Source: Mortierella alpina (Eukaryota > Mortierellomycota > Mortierellomycetes > Mortierellales > Mortierellaceae). From it: DNA of 64,000 nt. Below are positions 23,551 to 35,829 of the stretch, in pieces; within the stretch, counting starts at the first letter, position 1, and every line of letters begins with the position of its first letter. Both the position numbers and the translations under genes were made by a program. The notes under the pieces are model-generated. The model had not been told where the DNA came from, did not search any database, and saw only the letters and a list, made by a program, of their open reading frames with translations. The DNA lies in NCBI GenBank assembly GCA_029449245.1, contig JANATF010000003.1:2666001-2730000 (forward strand), given 5' to 3'.

Positions 23551-24380
23551 GCGCTTGTGCACTTTCTTCCGCCTTTTCCCTTTTTTTTCTCTTTCTTTTC
23601 CTCCTCACAGTTCCTTCTGTTCATCCCCATCATCCCAAGCCAGCCCTCGTTTGCCCTCACCAGCATCACCCTCTCCCCAGACACCGCAGCCAAGCCCAGC
23701 CAGCTACAGTTATCGCTCCTTCGCTCTTTTTTTTAATCCAAAAAGATCATCCTCAGCATCCTCAACCAAGGATCCTCAGCCAACACAACTGTCACTTTGT
23801 CTAGTCAGTTTCCCACTTCTTCATCCCAAATCTGCTGAACAGAGCACAACCTTACAGTTGCCCTCTCTTCTCTTTCGTTTTTTCTTAAAAACACACCCCC
23901 AACCCCCCTTTCTCCCTTAAAAGAGAACCCCCGGGCTTCAACCCATTTCCCTCCAGGCAGACCGTCCCCTTTCGGTTTGCTATTAACATCACGGCGCTAA
24001 GAAACAGTAACATCCGGTCCATTCTCTTTCGGCGTTCGCCTCCTTGGCTTCCCGAATCTCAAGGTCTTGTCTGATTTACTCTAGAGTCTTCAGGCACACC
24101 TTTCCAAAAAACGTCTAGTTTTCCACTTCCTATTTCTGTCCTGCACACCTATTGGGAAGCTTTACTTCCGTCTTTAGTCTCGCCGCTCGTCCCTTTTTTG
24201 TGTCCACTCTCCTTCCCTTCAACTCTTCTCACAGCCCTGTCCAGGCCTTGCTGAGAGAGTTCACCCTAAAAGCATAGCTAGTCCAGCTTCTCGCATATCG
24301 ACCTTGCAGCTCCTCCGCCCTTTCCCGGCCTCTTTCCCCCCCCTACAAAATACCATCTTTTTAACCCCCCCATTCCAACG
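23551..24380 (+). promoter_or_regulatory. long ATG-free leader of SPE1
   Basis: The + strand has no ATG between 23483 and the SPE1 start at 24381 (898 nt), though ATC, CAT and similar triplets are common. The stretch is C/T-rich, with runs such as CCCCCC and TTTTTTTT, and ends in a CCCCCC run just before the start codon. There is no clear GTAAG-type donor, so it is probably unspliced. Confidence 0.5.
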
Positions 24381-25978
24381 ATGATCGATATTTCTCACCA
24401 GCAGGACCAGTTCGAGGTCGTGCCTACTTTGGTGCAGCCCACCTTGGTCGAAGTCTTGAAGTCTCGCGTCAAGGCTGACATGGCCAAGGAGGCCCAGTTG
24501 CCTCAGGTTCAAACCCTGTCTATCGATCATATGCTCCAGGCACGCCTTGCCTCCTTCGATCCCGAGAGCGACGATGTCGAGGCTGAGAATGCGTTCTACG
24601 TGGCCGATCTCGGTGAGGTCTACCGCCAGCACTTGCGCTGGAAGGCTCTCTTGCCCCGCATCGAGCCTTTCTTTGGTAAGTTGATGTTTTCTGATGCTGT
24701 TCCCACGTACAAACTTTGCTATTCCTTCCCTTGGGGTGGATCTGATCTTCGGAACTAGGTTACTTTTCTATTTATTTATTTTGTCACTCGCGATAAGCCT
24801 TAATATTTGTCACACCGGCTACATTCGACTTCCGATCTGGAGACCCCTGCTTGCAGTCCCCAGTTGTTAACTAAGCATTCGTTCTCCTGTTCTGTATGAT
24901 AGCCATGAAGTGCAACCCCGACCCCATGGTCATGCGCCTCCTCGCCTCTCTTGGAGCCGGCTTTGACTGTGCCTCCAAGAACGAGATCCAGTCTGTGCTG
25001 GAGATGGGCGTCAACCCCTCGCGCATCATCTACGCCAACCCCTGCAAGCAAAACTCGTTCGTCAAGTATGCGTACCAGAACAAGGTGCGCATGATGACCT
25101 TTGATAATGCTGAGGAGTTGCACAAGATCAAGCGCTTCCACCCCGAGGCTCAACTCGTCCTCCGAATCTTGACCGATGATTCCAAGTCGCTGTGCAAGTT
25201 GGGACTCAAGTTTGGCGCGCCCTTGGACACCACTGCCTACTTGCTGGCCACTGCCCAGGAATTGGGATTGGATGTTATTGGAGTTAGCTTCCACGTCGGA
25301 AGCGGATGCTTTGATGCCAATGCCTTTGGTGAGGCTGTCATCCGCGCCCGCCGCGTGTTTGACCAGGCGAAGAACTATGGCTTCTCATTCAACTTTTTGG
25401 ATGTTGGTGGTGGTTTCCCATCGGCTCATGTGACTGAAGGGATCACATTCGAGAAGGTGGCCACCATCCTGGGATCGACTGTCGACGCTCTTTTTGGACC
25501 CGAGGTGCGTGTGATTGCTGAGCCCGGTCGCTACTATGTCGGCTCGGCCTTCACGCTGGCGACACAGGTCATTGCCCGCCGCACCATTGCGCGTGATCTT
25601 TCGGAGGTCTTAACGTCGGAGCAGAGCCAGAACCCCTCGCACATGTACTACATCAACGACGGCATGTACGGATCGTTCAACTGCATCATGTTTGACCACC
25701 AGGTCTGCGAGCCCCAGGTGTTGCTCAAGGGCGGCGAATACGCTTATCAGCAGGAGACCATGGACCCTCTCGGACTGGCCTCGGTCTGGGGTCCTACTTG
25801 CGACAGCATCGATTGCATTTCTCCAAAGTCGAGCCTGCCCCTGATGGAGGCCGGCGACTGGCTGTACTTTGAGAACATGGGCGCGTACACGATCACGGCT
25901 GCCAGTCAGTTCAATGGATTCCGCAAGAGCGAGATCCTCTACACTACGACCGAGCAGGAGGTTTCGCTTCATTTTTAG
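24381..25978 (+). CDS. SPE1: Ornithine decarboxylase
   Basis: Two exons: 24381-24675 and 24903-25978; 456 residues. It makes putrescine from ornithine, the committed step of polyamine synthesis, as a cytosolic PLP homodimer. The PLP-binding Lys is in AMKCNPDP (Lys101; AVKCN in most relatives). The HVGSGC loop, the GGGFPS loop and EPGRYYVGSAFTLA follow. The active-site Cys from the other subunit is in WGPTCDSIDCI (first Cys about residue 398). The single intron falls directly before the PLP Lys codon. Its length matches fungal ODCs. Antizyme control cannot be judged from this sequence. The gene is preceded by a remarkably long leader with no ATG, and an AATAAA follows 165 bp after the stop. 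Secure. Confidence 0.97.
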
Positions 25979-26427
25979 GAGAGTGAATGCTAGAGACCTT
26001 CTGGTATGGAAAGACAAAGCAACAAGGACAGTTGCTTATGTCGAGGGATCTTTCTGTTGTGTTCTGCTGCCTGTTTCTTTGCAGCCAGTTTGAAGTGATC
26101 GACAGTACGAAACGGGGGAGTACGAAAGTACTCGAACTCAATAATAAAAAGAACGCGATGTTTTTTTTGGCTTAGCCATAGTTCACAGCTGATGTTGATA
26201 ACAATGGAACAGCCCTCTGTGGCGATGGCTTCAGCGATCTCTCGTTCAACGAATCAAGACAGTTGCCACCAAACTGCCTGCCAGCCAGCCACCCCCTGAC
26301 CAGACGCGTTTTTTTAATCGTTCCAAAACACGAAAAGCGCATCGCTCACTCTTTGTCCATCCATCCATCCATCCATACATCCATCCCGGCCCTCCCCTCT
26401 TTCGTGCCACCCGCTCCTCCTCACCCG
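25979..26427 (+). other. SPE1 3' UTR and upstream region of the CtIP-like gene
   Basis: It holds the SPE1 poly(A) signal AATAAA at 26143-26148 and, further on, a short (CCAT)n repeat at about 26357-26387 just upstream of the next start codon. No gene is seen. Confidence 0.6.
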
Positions 26428-29400
26428 ATGCGGCCACGAGACCCTCTCCCTGGAGTAGCCGACGCACGGCCAGATCCCTTTCAGGACATCCCTACGCAAC
26501 GAGCAATCCAAAAGCCAGACAACAGCACAGCTCCCGCACGCCAGCAACCGCGTCAGGCATCGACAGCAGCGAGTCAACAGACTGACGCGGACAGGGACGT
26601 TGTTTCCATTATGGCCGCATCTGGAGCATCCAATTCGCCAGTTGTCGCTTCCACGTCCAGTCATGGCAGGCGTTCGGTCAGGCTCGCTCCGAGCGACTTG
26701 GCTTCGGTCATAGCCTCGCAAACGAGTCTTCAGGAACATCTCGCGCTGGCCGCCAAATCCGGACAAGAATTGCTGCAGCGGAGTGAGGGTAAACACACCT
26801 TTTCTTGCTTTTCCTCGTTGGAGGAAACCTCTCTGCTGCTTTGAGAATGGAGCAGCATTCATTGACACCGCAATGGGTGCTTCGCCTGGATTTCTCTTCT
26901 AGCTCTGGAGCAGGAAAACAAGGCACTTTTGGAATATAATAGACAGAGTCGAAAGAGCGCCGTGGATTGGTGTCATATGGCAAAGACGTACGAACAGGAC
27001 CGCAACCTTATGGCTTTGCGACTCAGAGAACTCGAGCTTCAACTCTCACAGGCGATGCGCAAGGACACCATGAACACCGATCATACCAAATTATCAGGGA
27101 AAACCGTAGACCGAGCCGGCTATGATCGGAGCATGATCGACGATCCATCGGCATTTAACACCTTTGTCAGTCAGTCCATTACCCAGATCCTGGACGATGT
27201 GTAAGTTTTTGCTCTTTCTTTTTTGTATGTAGAAAGTGCTGCACGTCGAAGAAGTCCTCTAACAGCAACTCGCCCATCCTTTCCTTTCACTAGATCTCCA
27301 AAAGACGGTAAACGGGAACCCAACCTCCCACGGCTGAGCAAGGGGACCTATTCCGTCCAAGCTGAAGATGTCGCAGGACAGGACTCGTCTTCCTCAGACG
27401 CAAAAGTACCTCGATCCGCTCTCAAAAATTCGGCAGCAAGGTCAGCAATATGCGCCTCTGGTGGATGCCAAGCGGAGCTCAAGGCATGGAAGGCGCGGTG
27501 TGAGTATGCAGAGAACCGACTCACAGTCCAGGAACTGCGTTACGAACAGAAATCAATCATGATGGAGACGATTAGCGCCAAATGGGCTCAATGGAGGCAG
27601 AAAGTCCTTCGCCAGCAGTATCAACGCCGGCTACAGGCAGCCATGACTCCAGCGGACTCGCGGGCAATGTCTCTGAACACGGAGCAGCCACAACATGCAG
27701 AACCCAAGAAACGGGCCAGGTTCAGTAGCACGGTGAGCGACGAGTACAGGCTACGGATGGAAGCCACCCAGAAGAACACCCTCTTGAACCAATTCAACTC
27801 TGGATATTCTTCAGGATCAATGGACTTGATGCAGTCTACATCCATAAATCGCCAGTTGGGGGTCGGATCAGCCGCTCAACCGCATGAGCTCTTAGGAGAC
27901 ACGTCAAGTGACGACGACGACAGCAATCGAGGACGGCATAGGATACATAAACTACGTTCGATGGACCAGGACGGAATGGGCGAAGAGGAACCATCGAATC
28001 AAGAGTTTGGATCTCAGCCCATGTCTCTCACTTTTCCTTCAGAACTGGCAATCCGCCGACGACTCTACATTTCTGACCCCGATGACGAAGAAGGAGACGA
28101 AAGCCACGGTGAGGACCAACCGTTAAAAGCCCGTAGCGGCCGAAGTAAAACCAGTACGTTCAAGAGCGTCTCGCCAACGACCCGTGCCTGCGAAACAAGG
28201 AACCTAAAGAGGCCAACGTACGGGGACCGTTCAGAACAACAGCAACGGGAGGTCGCTACAACTGTTCAAGCGACTGCTGTAAAGACCGCCAGGCCTCAAA
28301 TGGATATGCCCACGATCGAATCGGATCGATCATCGCCGCCCATGTTCGAATCTACGGACTATCTCATTGCCAATTCAAGCAGGTCAGCTAATGTGCCACA
28401 TCAGGATCAGCAACGGGAGCAACCGCTAGGGGATGGACCTTCACGTAAACCAGGATCTTCGATGTCCACTGGCAACGCAGTGTCTACAGAAGTTCAGGAA
28501 ATGGGTCCCAATCAATTCCAGTCCAAGCACCCGCGTACGCCGAAGGGAGCTCAGGCAGTGCAGCGCGATGCAGCCTCGAGATCAGGAGAAGGTGGGAATG
28601 GTATTGGATCCAAAACGGCTAACGGCACAAAGGTGACTCCAGACCAGCCGAACAGAGTCTTTGTTCCGGAGACGCCTCTGGAACTGCAGGGGATTACACC
28701 ACAAAAGAAGAACAGCCAAAATCCACAGCCCATTACCATTGGTGCAGCAACCGCCGCCGCATCTCGGAGACCTGACCAGCACACCACAGACGCTATGGTG
28801 ATAGACCTACCGGACGAGGAGTATCAGGCAGAAGCACAGAGCTTTGAGGATGAACCCGACAAGGAGAATAAGGTCCCGAAGCGGACCCGAGGACCCGAGG
28901 CGCTTATTGAGTTGGACAGTGATGAACACTCGCACGAAGATGTATTGAATACAGAGGGATACCAACAAGCGCAACAAAATCACAGTGTACCACCCCCTCT
29001 ACCGCCACCAGCACAGCGACGTCCGCAGCAGCAGCTAGAATCTGGCATGTCTGATGGAGCTGAGGAACGGATCTATAATTACACGGAGCGTCGCAAAGAC
29101 AAACGTCGACAGATGCATGGCCACGACTGCGCGTGTTGTCGTCGGGTATGTTTTATTAGATCATCTGGTTTTTTATCCTTTCATATTCAACCTCCCTAGA
29201 GCGAGTATGCTGACTGGTCCTCTTGTTTTGTTTAATCCTCGCTGCTTTGTTTTCGCGTTTGCAGTTTTACGAGCTGACAGGCCCTTTGCCTCTGCCAGAC
29301 GGCTACAATGCATTCTTCACACCCGCCCCACGTCCTGGGGAGAAAGAGGTTTGGGACATGAATCCAGAGGAACGACTGCAGCAGCGGATCCAGGCCACCT

Positions 29401-29702
29401 CCAGACACCGCGTTCAGCATGAGGTACCATTGACCCCTCCAGGGTTTTGGGACACAACGTTTCCGCCCACGCAGGAAGGAGAGGAATGGGATCGCATTGC
29501 TGAAGAACGCCGGCAAAGGAAAAAGACTAGGATCAATTATCTCCAGAAGGAACAGGATCAACAGCGTCAACAGCAACAGCAACAGCAGCAGCAGCAGCAG
29601 CAAAGCAAAGCTTCGTCCTCCACCATGCGACGTTTCGGGATGGACCAATCTGAGGATGAGGGGCAGAATGGAAGCCGAGGACGAAGGAACGAGCGGGTTT
29701 GA
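26428..29702 (+). CDS. SAE2: CtIP/Ctp1/Sae2-type DNA end-resection factor
   Basis: Four exons: 26428-26788, 26903-27200, 27294-29145, 29265-29702; 982 residues. The protein is mostly disordered, but the C-terminal Sae2/CtIP domain is clear. A CxxC zinc motif (C832, C835) within HGHDCACCRRFYELTG is followed by the DNA-binding RHR motif (residues 884-886, SRHRVQHEVPLTPPGFWDTTFP pattern). This family activates the Mre11-Rad50-Nbs1 nuclease to resect double-strand breaks. Residues 120-160 (ALEQENKALLEYN and neighbours) and 250-310 look coiled-coil, consistent with N-terminal tetramerisation. SQ/TQ and SP/TP sites are scattered through the middle. A poly-Gln stretch follows the domain. The intron 3/exon 4 join falls inside the CxxC-RHR domain and restores it exactly. 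The start is the first ATG; the frame upstream has none. The family call rests on the C-terminal domain. Confidence 0.82.
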
Positions 29703-29836
29703 TTGTTCGTTCGCTGAACTCTCTTCCCCACCCTGTTGCCCTGAACCCGTAGCATCAGATAACCACCCTTCAGCACAAACATGTCCTCAGGAAATAGTCA
29801 ACATATACCATCAACATCGGACTCACCCTCATGGAC

Positions 29837-29842
29837 AATAAA
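29837..29842 (+). terminator. poly(A) signal AATAAA after the CtIP-like gene
   Basis: AATAAA lies 134 bp after the stop codon in the 221-bp spacer that separates this gene from the convergent K+ channel gene. Confidence 0.35.
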
Positions 29843-29923
29843 CGCTGGCTCTATGTTACAATTCTATTATGCGGGCTACTGTGGTTTCGAGGATACTGAG
29901 GGGTAAGGGACTGTTGAGGATAT

Positions 29924-32900
29924 TCAGGACTTGAGGACATAGACCATATCAGTGCTCTTGAGCAGAATCCCCGGCAATGGGTTACTGAACACAAATGGAA
30001 GTGCGTTGTTCAGCTCGCGGTCGGGTGCTCGGTAAAGGCCAAGTGGGACAATGCCATAAAGCAACGCCAGTGTCTGGAACAGTTTCAGGAACGGCTTTCC
30101 CTAGAAGCGTGCGAAATAGACCGGTACATTAGCAAAAAAAACCCCCAGCGCGCTTTGTTTTTTCGAGAGCGGCGGCGAAGGAGAGACTACTGTTGGCTCT
30201 TACCACAAATTGAGCGGGAGTTTCGATGAGGCAGAGGTTGGACGAGTCAATGCCCAAGAGCTGGTCGAGCTCGATGGCCTGTTTGAACCGCACGCCGCAG
30301 CACAGCTTGATCAGGTCCAAGATATGGGTCTTGGAGTAGGCTTGGAAGAGGACATTGTCGAGCAGACTGCTGACCAAGACCTGTCCACTGGCAAAGATGG
30401 GCGTCATCCAGAACCCACCTGCCATACTGCTGGCAGCAGATCCTGTGCCTATACGGCTGACCTTGGAGATGACCTCTTGATTGGATCCAATCATGTTTAG
30501 GTTCATCATATTCAGGAACCGGATGTTACTCCTCTCCGCTAATCGCAAACAGTACAATAACCACCAGTGCACGCAAGAGAATTTAGTAAAGTGCTGTTTT
30601 TTTTTACCTCCTCCTCCCGGCTTCCAGAACAACATTGTGCAATTGGTAGTTCGCTCATCAAAACTTACAGATATCGACAATAATGTGCTGCCGGCCCAAG
30701 AGGCCTCGCTGCTGTAGCGTTTGGTAGATCATGTGGTGGGCCATGATGGCCGTGCTGTCCGCAAACTCGTCGCGGTCCAGGCCAGCGAATGAGTGCGCCA
30801 TGACCACAATGCTGGACGCGCCAAGAATTCCTGCCCTGACAAGGTCGCGTTGATGCCGACAATTGCCCTAGAGAAAGATAATTTTGTAGTCGAGTGTTAA
30901 ATCAAAAGAAAACGCGCGAGCTGAGGATTTGTACCGGTGACACGGAAAGAAAAAAAAAGGTACACTTACAGACACCCAGAAGACTCGTGGGAAGGACAAG
31001 ATCGCATCCCAGTTACTTGTCCCATACCTCTCGTCCACCCCGGCATCGTCACCATGAGCATCCAGCCCAAGGCCCAGGCCCACTCCGTCTCGACGGTCTC
31101 CTGTATCGCCCAGGACGCTGCTAGCGGTGGTGAAGGTCTCGAGAGGGTTCTTGGTCAGGACAACAATCGTCTTCAGATCGTCTCGTTTGATCTGCGCCAA
31201 CCTCAGTGTTGCCAAAAATCTGTACAGGCTCTCTCCGGCGTTTGCGCAGACAACAATGTGGTTCTTGAGACTCGAGAGATCGTCCCGAATCAATGGCTTA
31301 ATCGTCTCGGGTGGGTTGATCAGCAGATGGCAGAGTGGCAGGTCCTTGGTCTCTGATCGGGTAACAGAGGTCTGTCCCACATACGTCGATCCATCAAGAA
31401 CCTGGAAGGAGCCCTGGACAGAGGTACAGTTGTTGCAGCCTAGCGTGGCCATTCCAGGGCGGGATGGTTTGGGTGATGTTGTTGCTGCTGCTGCTGCTGC
31501 TGCGGTTGTTTCAACTGTTGGGGGTTTCTCTCCTTGCTGGGCATTGTCGCCCCCCTTTCTTTTTAAGAAAGCAGTAACGGCAACCCTAGAGAGTGCGGCA
31601 CCTCCAGCTGAGATCAGTTTGTGATCCTTGCTGGATGACACCTCTGGTTCATTTGAGGAGAGGTCCTCGGCCGGGGCAACCGGCCTTTGCCGTTGGGCCA
31701 TGGCCACGTCCGCAGCAGCAGCTGCTGCTGCATTCCTGTCGTAGTTGGACGGGTAAAACTCTGGAATATTAAGCCCTACCGAGCCCATCTGCTCCTGTGC
31801 AATGCTGCTACTGTTTCCTGGGTTTGACCAGAACCGTGGCTCTGAAAGTGGAATGGTTTCCTGATCCTGCACTCCATACTCTTGAGCCATACCTTGACTT
31901 GAACCCATTTCCTGTTGGCTCTGATGACTGACACTGCCCTGGTAGCTTCTGACCCGATCTAGGCCATTACGACCGTCATTCAAGAGACCGATCTCGTATT
32001 CATCGTCATCGTCATCGTCGTAGAGTGCCACATTCCAGGCTGGACGCGAGTTTCTGCTTCCGGTCTTCCTTGACCGATTGTTTCTGCCTCCCTCCACCAA
32101 TGACCCGCCTCGGGATGGCGGAACAAATTCCTTGACCATATCGTCTGCGGACGTGAGTTTTGGTGTGAGCATCTCATATCCTGATTTTGTTTGTGGCGAT
32201 GCCTTCTGGGTTCGCTTTTTTTTCCCTCTCCGATACTCTGCCCTGCTCCTCGCAGCCGCTCGTGCAGCTGCTCTAGACTCCCGCAGCGAATGATACATGT
32301 GCATGGCCTTTGCAAAGTCCAACCGAGAGTTGTCAAGATGACCCTTTTCGTCCCGCAAAAGTCGCTCGTACTGCTCCAAGGTCAGTTTCCCGATCGCCTC
32401 AATGTCGCTAGGCGATTGCGCAATATAGATCAGCTGGTCATGCCGTCCAAGCCGGTAGCTGTTTCCTGGGTTGAGCGTCAAATGGTACTGTCCTTTAGCG
32501 CAGGGAGCCTCTTGCCCATATGACTTGGTCGCAAATGACCTTCTTCGACGCATGTTACTAGGCTCATGACAGTGAGGACCATCCGACTGATCCATGTCTC
32601 CCAACGATGGGTCGCTCTTCAAGAAAATGTCGACACCAATCAATATCGACTGAAACTCTTGAAAGATGAACCAGGCGGCTTGTGCAAAAGTCCAGCCCAC
32701 AAAAACGTCTGGGATAAGACCGACATAGATCTCATTGCCAGTACCGTCGCCATACTGTGCTTGCCATCCGTCGTCGTAACTGTTGGCGGGCTCGGATGGG
32801 TGCAAGAGGTTGAGAATCAGAGTCGCCGTTCCGCGATGTCGGCAACTGTAGGCGAGCAAAAGTTGCTTGACGTCGCTGATGCACATGGACTGCTCCACGA

Positions 32901-35339
32901 TGCCCCATTGAAAGCTCTCTGTCTCTGGCAAAAGATTGTACGTAAAGACGCGTGTATTGGGCGCGTAAATGTGGAGCGACCACGCCAGAAGTGTTGTCAT
33001 GGTGTCCTGCGATTCCAAACCTGAGGCCGTTTGTTCTACAGAAGAGGAGAGGGGTGTGCGCGATTAATACAAGTGTTTTCACCGCAACAATACTGGTCAT
33101 TTGCTATTTTGCTAAGTGAACCACAGGGGTGACACTTGAACTTGCCAGGAATGATAAAGACTCCTCCGGCATCGCGCGCCTGACATCTCTTCAAATCAAC
33201 TTCGTCCAGTCCATTTCCCACAAGCATGGTCGTCCTGTTCCTGTGCATTGGCATATCCAGGAGTGTCTTGACGTCCTTCGATGGCTTGTTGCGCGAAAGA
33301 AAGACGACTCTCACATCGCTATCCGAAAATTCCTAGCGATGAATAATGAGTACCACGAGATGTCAAATATGTTAGCATTCGTGTCCGTGTCCGTGCCCCT
33401 CGGTATCGAGATGGATAGCTGTGGTTCGACCATGTTCATATACCTTGTTGAAGAAGCCACTCAGCATGTCGGCCACACGCTTGGCACTCTGAAAATTACC
33501 AATCATGACCAGATATTGCTTCACCATGCCATTCGCCCCCCTGCTCTGATTATACGATCCTCCTCCGGACCGAGAGGACTTCAAGGTCTCAATCGTGCCC
33601 GCAATTAGTCCTGGAACCACAGAGAGCGCTACGATGATGAACACCATAACCACGATCCTGCTTTGCAATGATTTTGGCGTGATGTCGCCGTACCCCACTG
33701 TTGACGCCGTGATCAGAATAAAATAGAACGCATCCCAAACTGAATGAGGCGTCTCAGTGACGGGCGCGAACATGGTTTCGCAGTACAAAAATGCTGCCAT
33801 TCCATTGTACAGAATCGTGACAAAGTAGGCGACCAGAGCAATCAGTTTCGCCTTGACAGGGTCGAAAGGTTGGTCTATTGCATTTTGTTTGAATTAGGTC
33901 AAAGGTGTTCTTTTCTGGAGGCGATCCAGATGTCTGAGCTGATCCAGATATTGAACAAAGGATATCTGAGAACACCACGAAAAAAGAAATGTTGCCTCCT
34001 TACCCGAGATCCCGATATCGACGCCTATACTCAGCGCCCGTTGAAGTCGAGATATGACACTCCAGCTCCTGAGGAAGTAAGGCACGTAAATCCACTGTCC
34101 GCTGGGTAAAAAGGCACCCGAAAGGATGAATGGGATGGCGGTCACTGTGTCCAGTAAGGTTTGTATCGAAAAAATGAATCTCCACCTGGAAGAAACAGAG
34201 TTGTTAGCAATTAAAATAGAGTGAAACTTGGACGGGGTCCAGTGTCAAAGTGGGCATACTCTACCTGTTGTCCGCAAACATGAAGCGGATAAATGCCGAC
34301 ATCAGATTCCAACTGCTCATGGCCACAGCAGCCACCCAGATCCCTTTGGGACGAGGGACAAAGAGCCACTTTGGATCAGGATATGGGGTCGAGTCCTTGT
34401 GGGCAAGGTACTGGGCTTCGACAAGGTACAGAATGCAGAATAGTGCGTCGACCACCAGGTCCATCATAATCTGTGTGTAATGAGCCAATGTACGACTGAG
34501 TCAGTAAAGCAAATGGAAGGCGTCTTGTCACCTCGAAAAAAATTGCTTACGAAAAAAATAATGCGGGCCTTCGAGTTGAGGAGCGCCATGGCCCGAGCCT
34601 TGTAGACGTCGTAGTCTAGACCGAGACGGATCGAGGAAACAAAGTTCCGAAGGTCACTCTTCCTAAAGGGCACACCACAGCAACGCAATGAGATATCAGA
34701 TGACAGAATGCGCGTGGGGAGTACAGTGTGCAAAAAAAAAGGGGGGGGGGGGGGAGGGGAGGATATAGGTCGCGATTTCTCGGTACTGTGCAACCATTGT
34801 CATGTTCTGTCCTCGTACCTCTTTTCAGCAAATTGCAGTCGAAAAGTGGAGCGGATGCTGTTATATGAGGTGTCCTTGCGACCAGTGAGAAGCCGAACGG
34901 GACCCTTCTTGCGAGTCCTTCTGGCTTCTTGAACCTCTTCCAGGCTAATAAAGCGCGTTCAACCGAGTTCGAATCAGCATGCCGAACAAAACGTCCTCCC
35001 ATCTTTTTCAATATTGCAAAAGGTTCAGTGCTCTGACCTGTTGTCGAGCGAGTCCCAAATAAAACCCTGCGACTGGGTGCTTCGATTGTAAGCTATATTA
35101 TTCAGTCGTTGCGACCAGGTGAGGGTCGGCGACCCATCGGAGCCATTGGACCCTGATCCAGGGCCCTGCTGAGGAAACTGGGCTGAGGCATGCGGCCACG
35201 ACGAGGACACAGTCGGTGGCGGAGCGGGCTGTGCTGCTGCATGGTTGTGGGCTAAAGTGGGTGGTCGCACAGACGTCCGAGAGGGACCTGCAGCTGAGTC
35301 TGACTCCTGGCGAGCAGGCGAGGGATCATTCGGTCCCAT
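29924..35339 (-). CDS. Slo/BK-type potassium channel alpha subunit
   Basis: Eleven exons on the minus strand: 35339-35038, 34944-34819, 34662-34551, 34470-34265, 34185-34004, 33874-33444, 33332-33146, 33035-30970, 30867-30669, 30538-30204, 30100-29924; 1440 residues. A Pro/Ser-rich cytosolic N-terminus (about 1-140) leads to membrane helices S1-S6. The selectivity filter is TVGYGD (about residues 368-373) and S6 is VVMVFIIVALSVVPGLIAGTI. The tail has two RCK domains. RCK1 starts VKQYLVMIGNFQSAKRV and includes VVFLSRNKPS; RCK2 includes LKNHIVVCANAGESLY. Two RCKs after a 6-TM channel define the Slo family of large-conductance channels. A disordered linker (about 780-1080) holds an Asp6 run at 855-860. 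The S4 region has few Arg, so voltage sensing may be weak. Intron 7 is either GC-AG or uses a GT donor 24 nt downstream. Located in plasma or vacuolar membrane; which one is not visible. Confidence 0.87.
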
Positions 35340-35829
35340 GGAACTGAATGCGTAATGGAGAAGGCCAAGGGGAGCTCAGGCGAATGGGCAACAGTGAAGA
35401 ATGATGTTTAGTGCTGTCAGTGTTCTTTCTAAGGTGTTCCTGGCGTGTTCCTGAATCGCCTGGCCAGTATGAATGCGGCTGATGTCGAGGATTTCTGACA
35501 ATGGATTGCAAAGGACAGAGAACGAGAGGGACGGCGAACAAAAGACGAAAAGGGTGAATGGGCAATGAGCGAATCAAAGCAGAATGTGTAGATGAACGGT
35601 GTGGCACTGAAAGGTCTTGCTGCAAACGGCCGTAAGAAAAGCAAAGTGTGAAATGAAGTACGGCTCAAAATACATGCAATTCAGGCCCAGTCAGGGACAG
35701 TGGCCAAGATACGGTTCTATGCTACATTTCAATTGCCTGCTAAAGATCCCCGATTTCTCTAGAACGTCAGCAGTGCATTTCGTTTCTTTCCAACTAAGTG
35801 CGAATAAAAAAACAAAGCGGCAGACATGC
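35340..35829 (-). other. K+ channel upstream region / 3' flank of PRM10-like gene
   Basis: The two genes are tandem on the minus strand: the PRM10-like stop is at 35830 and the channel start at 35339. The 490 bp between them must hold the 3' UTR of one and the promoter of the other. No gene or RNA is seen. Confidence 0.55.
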
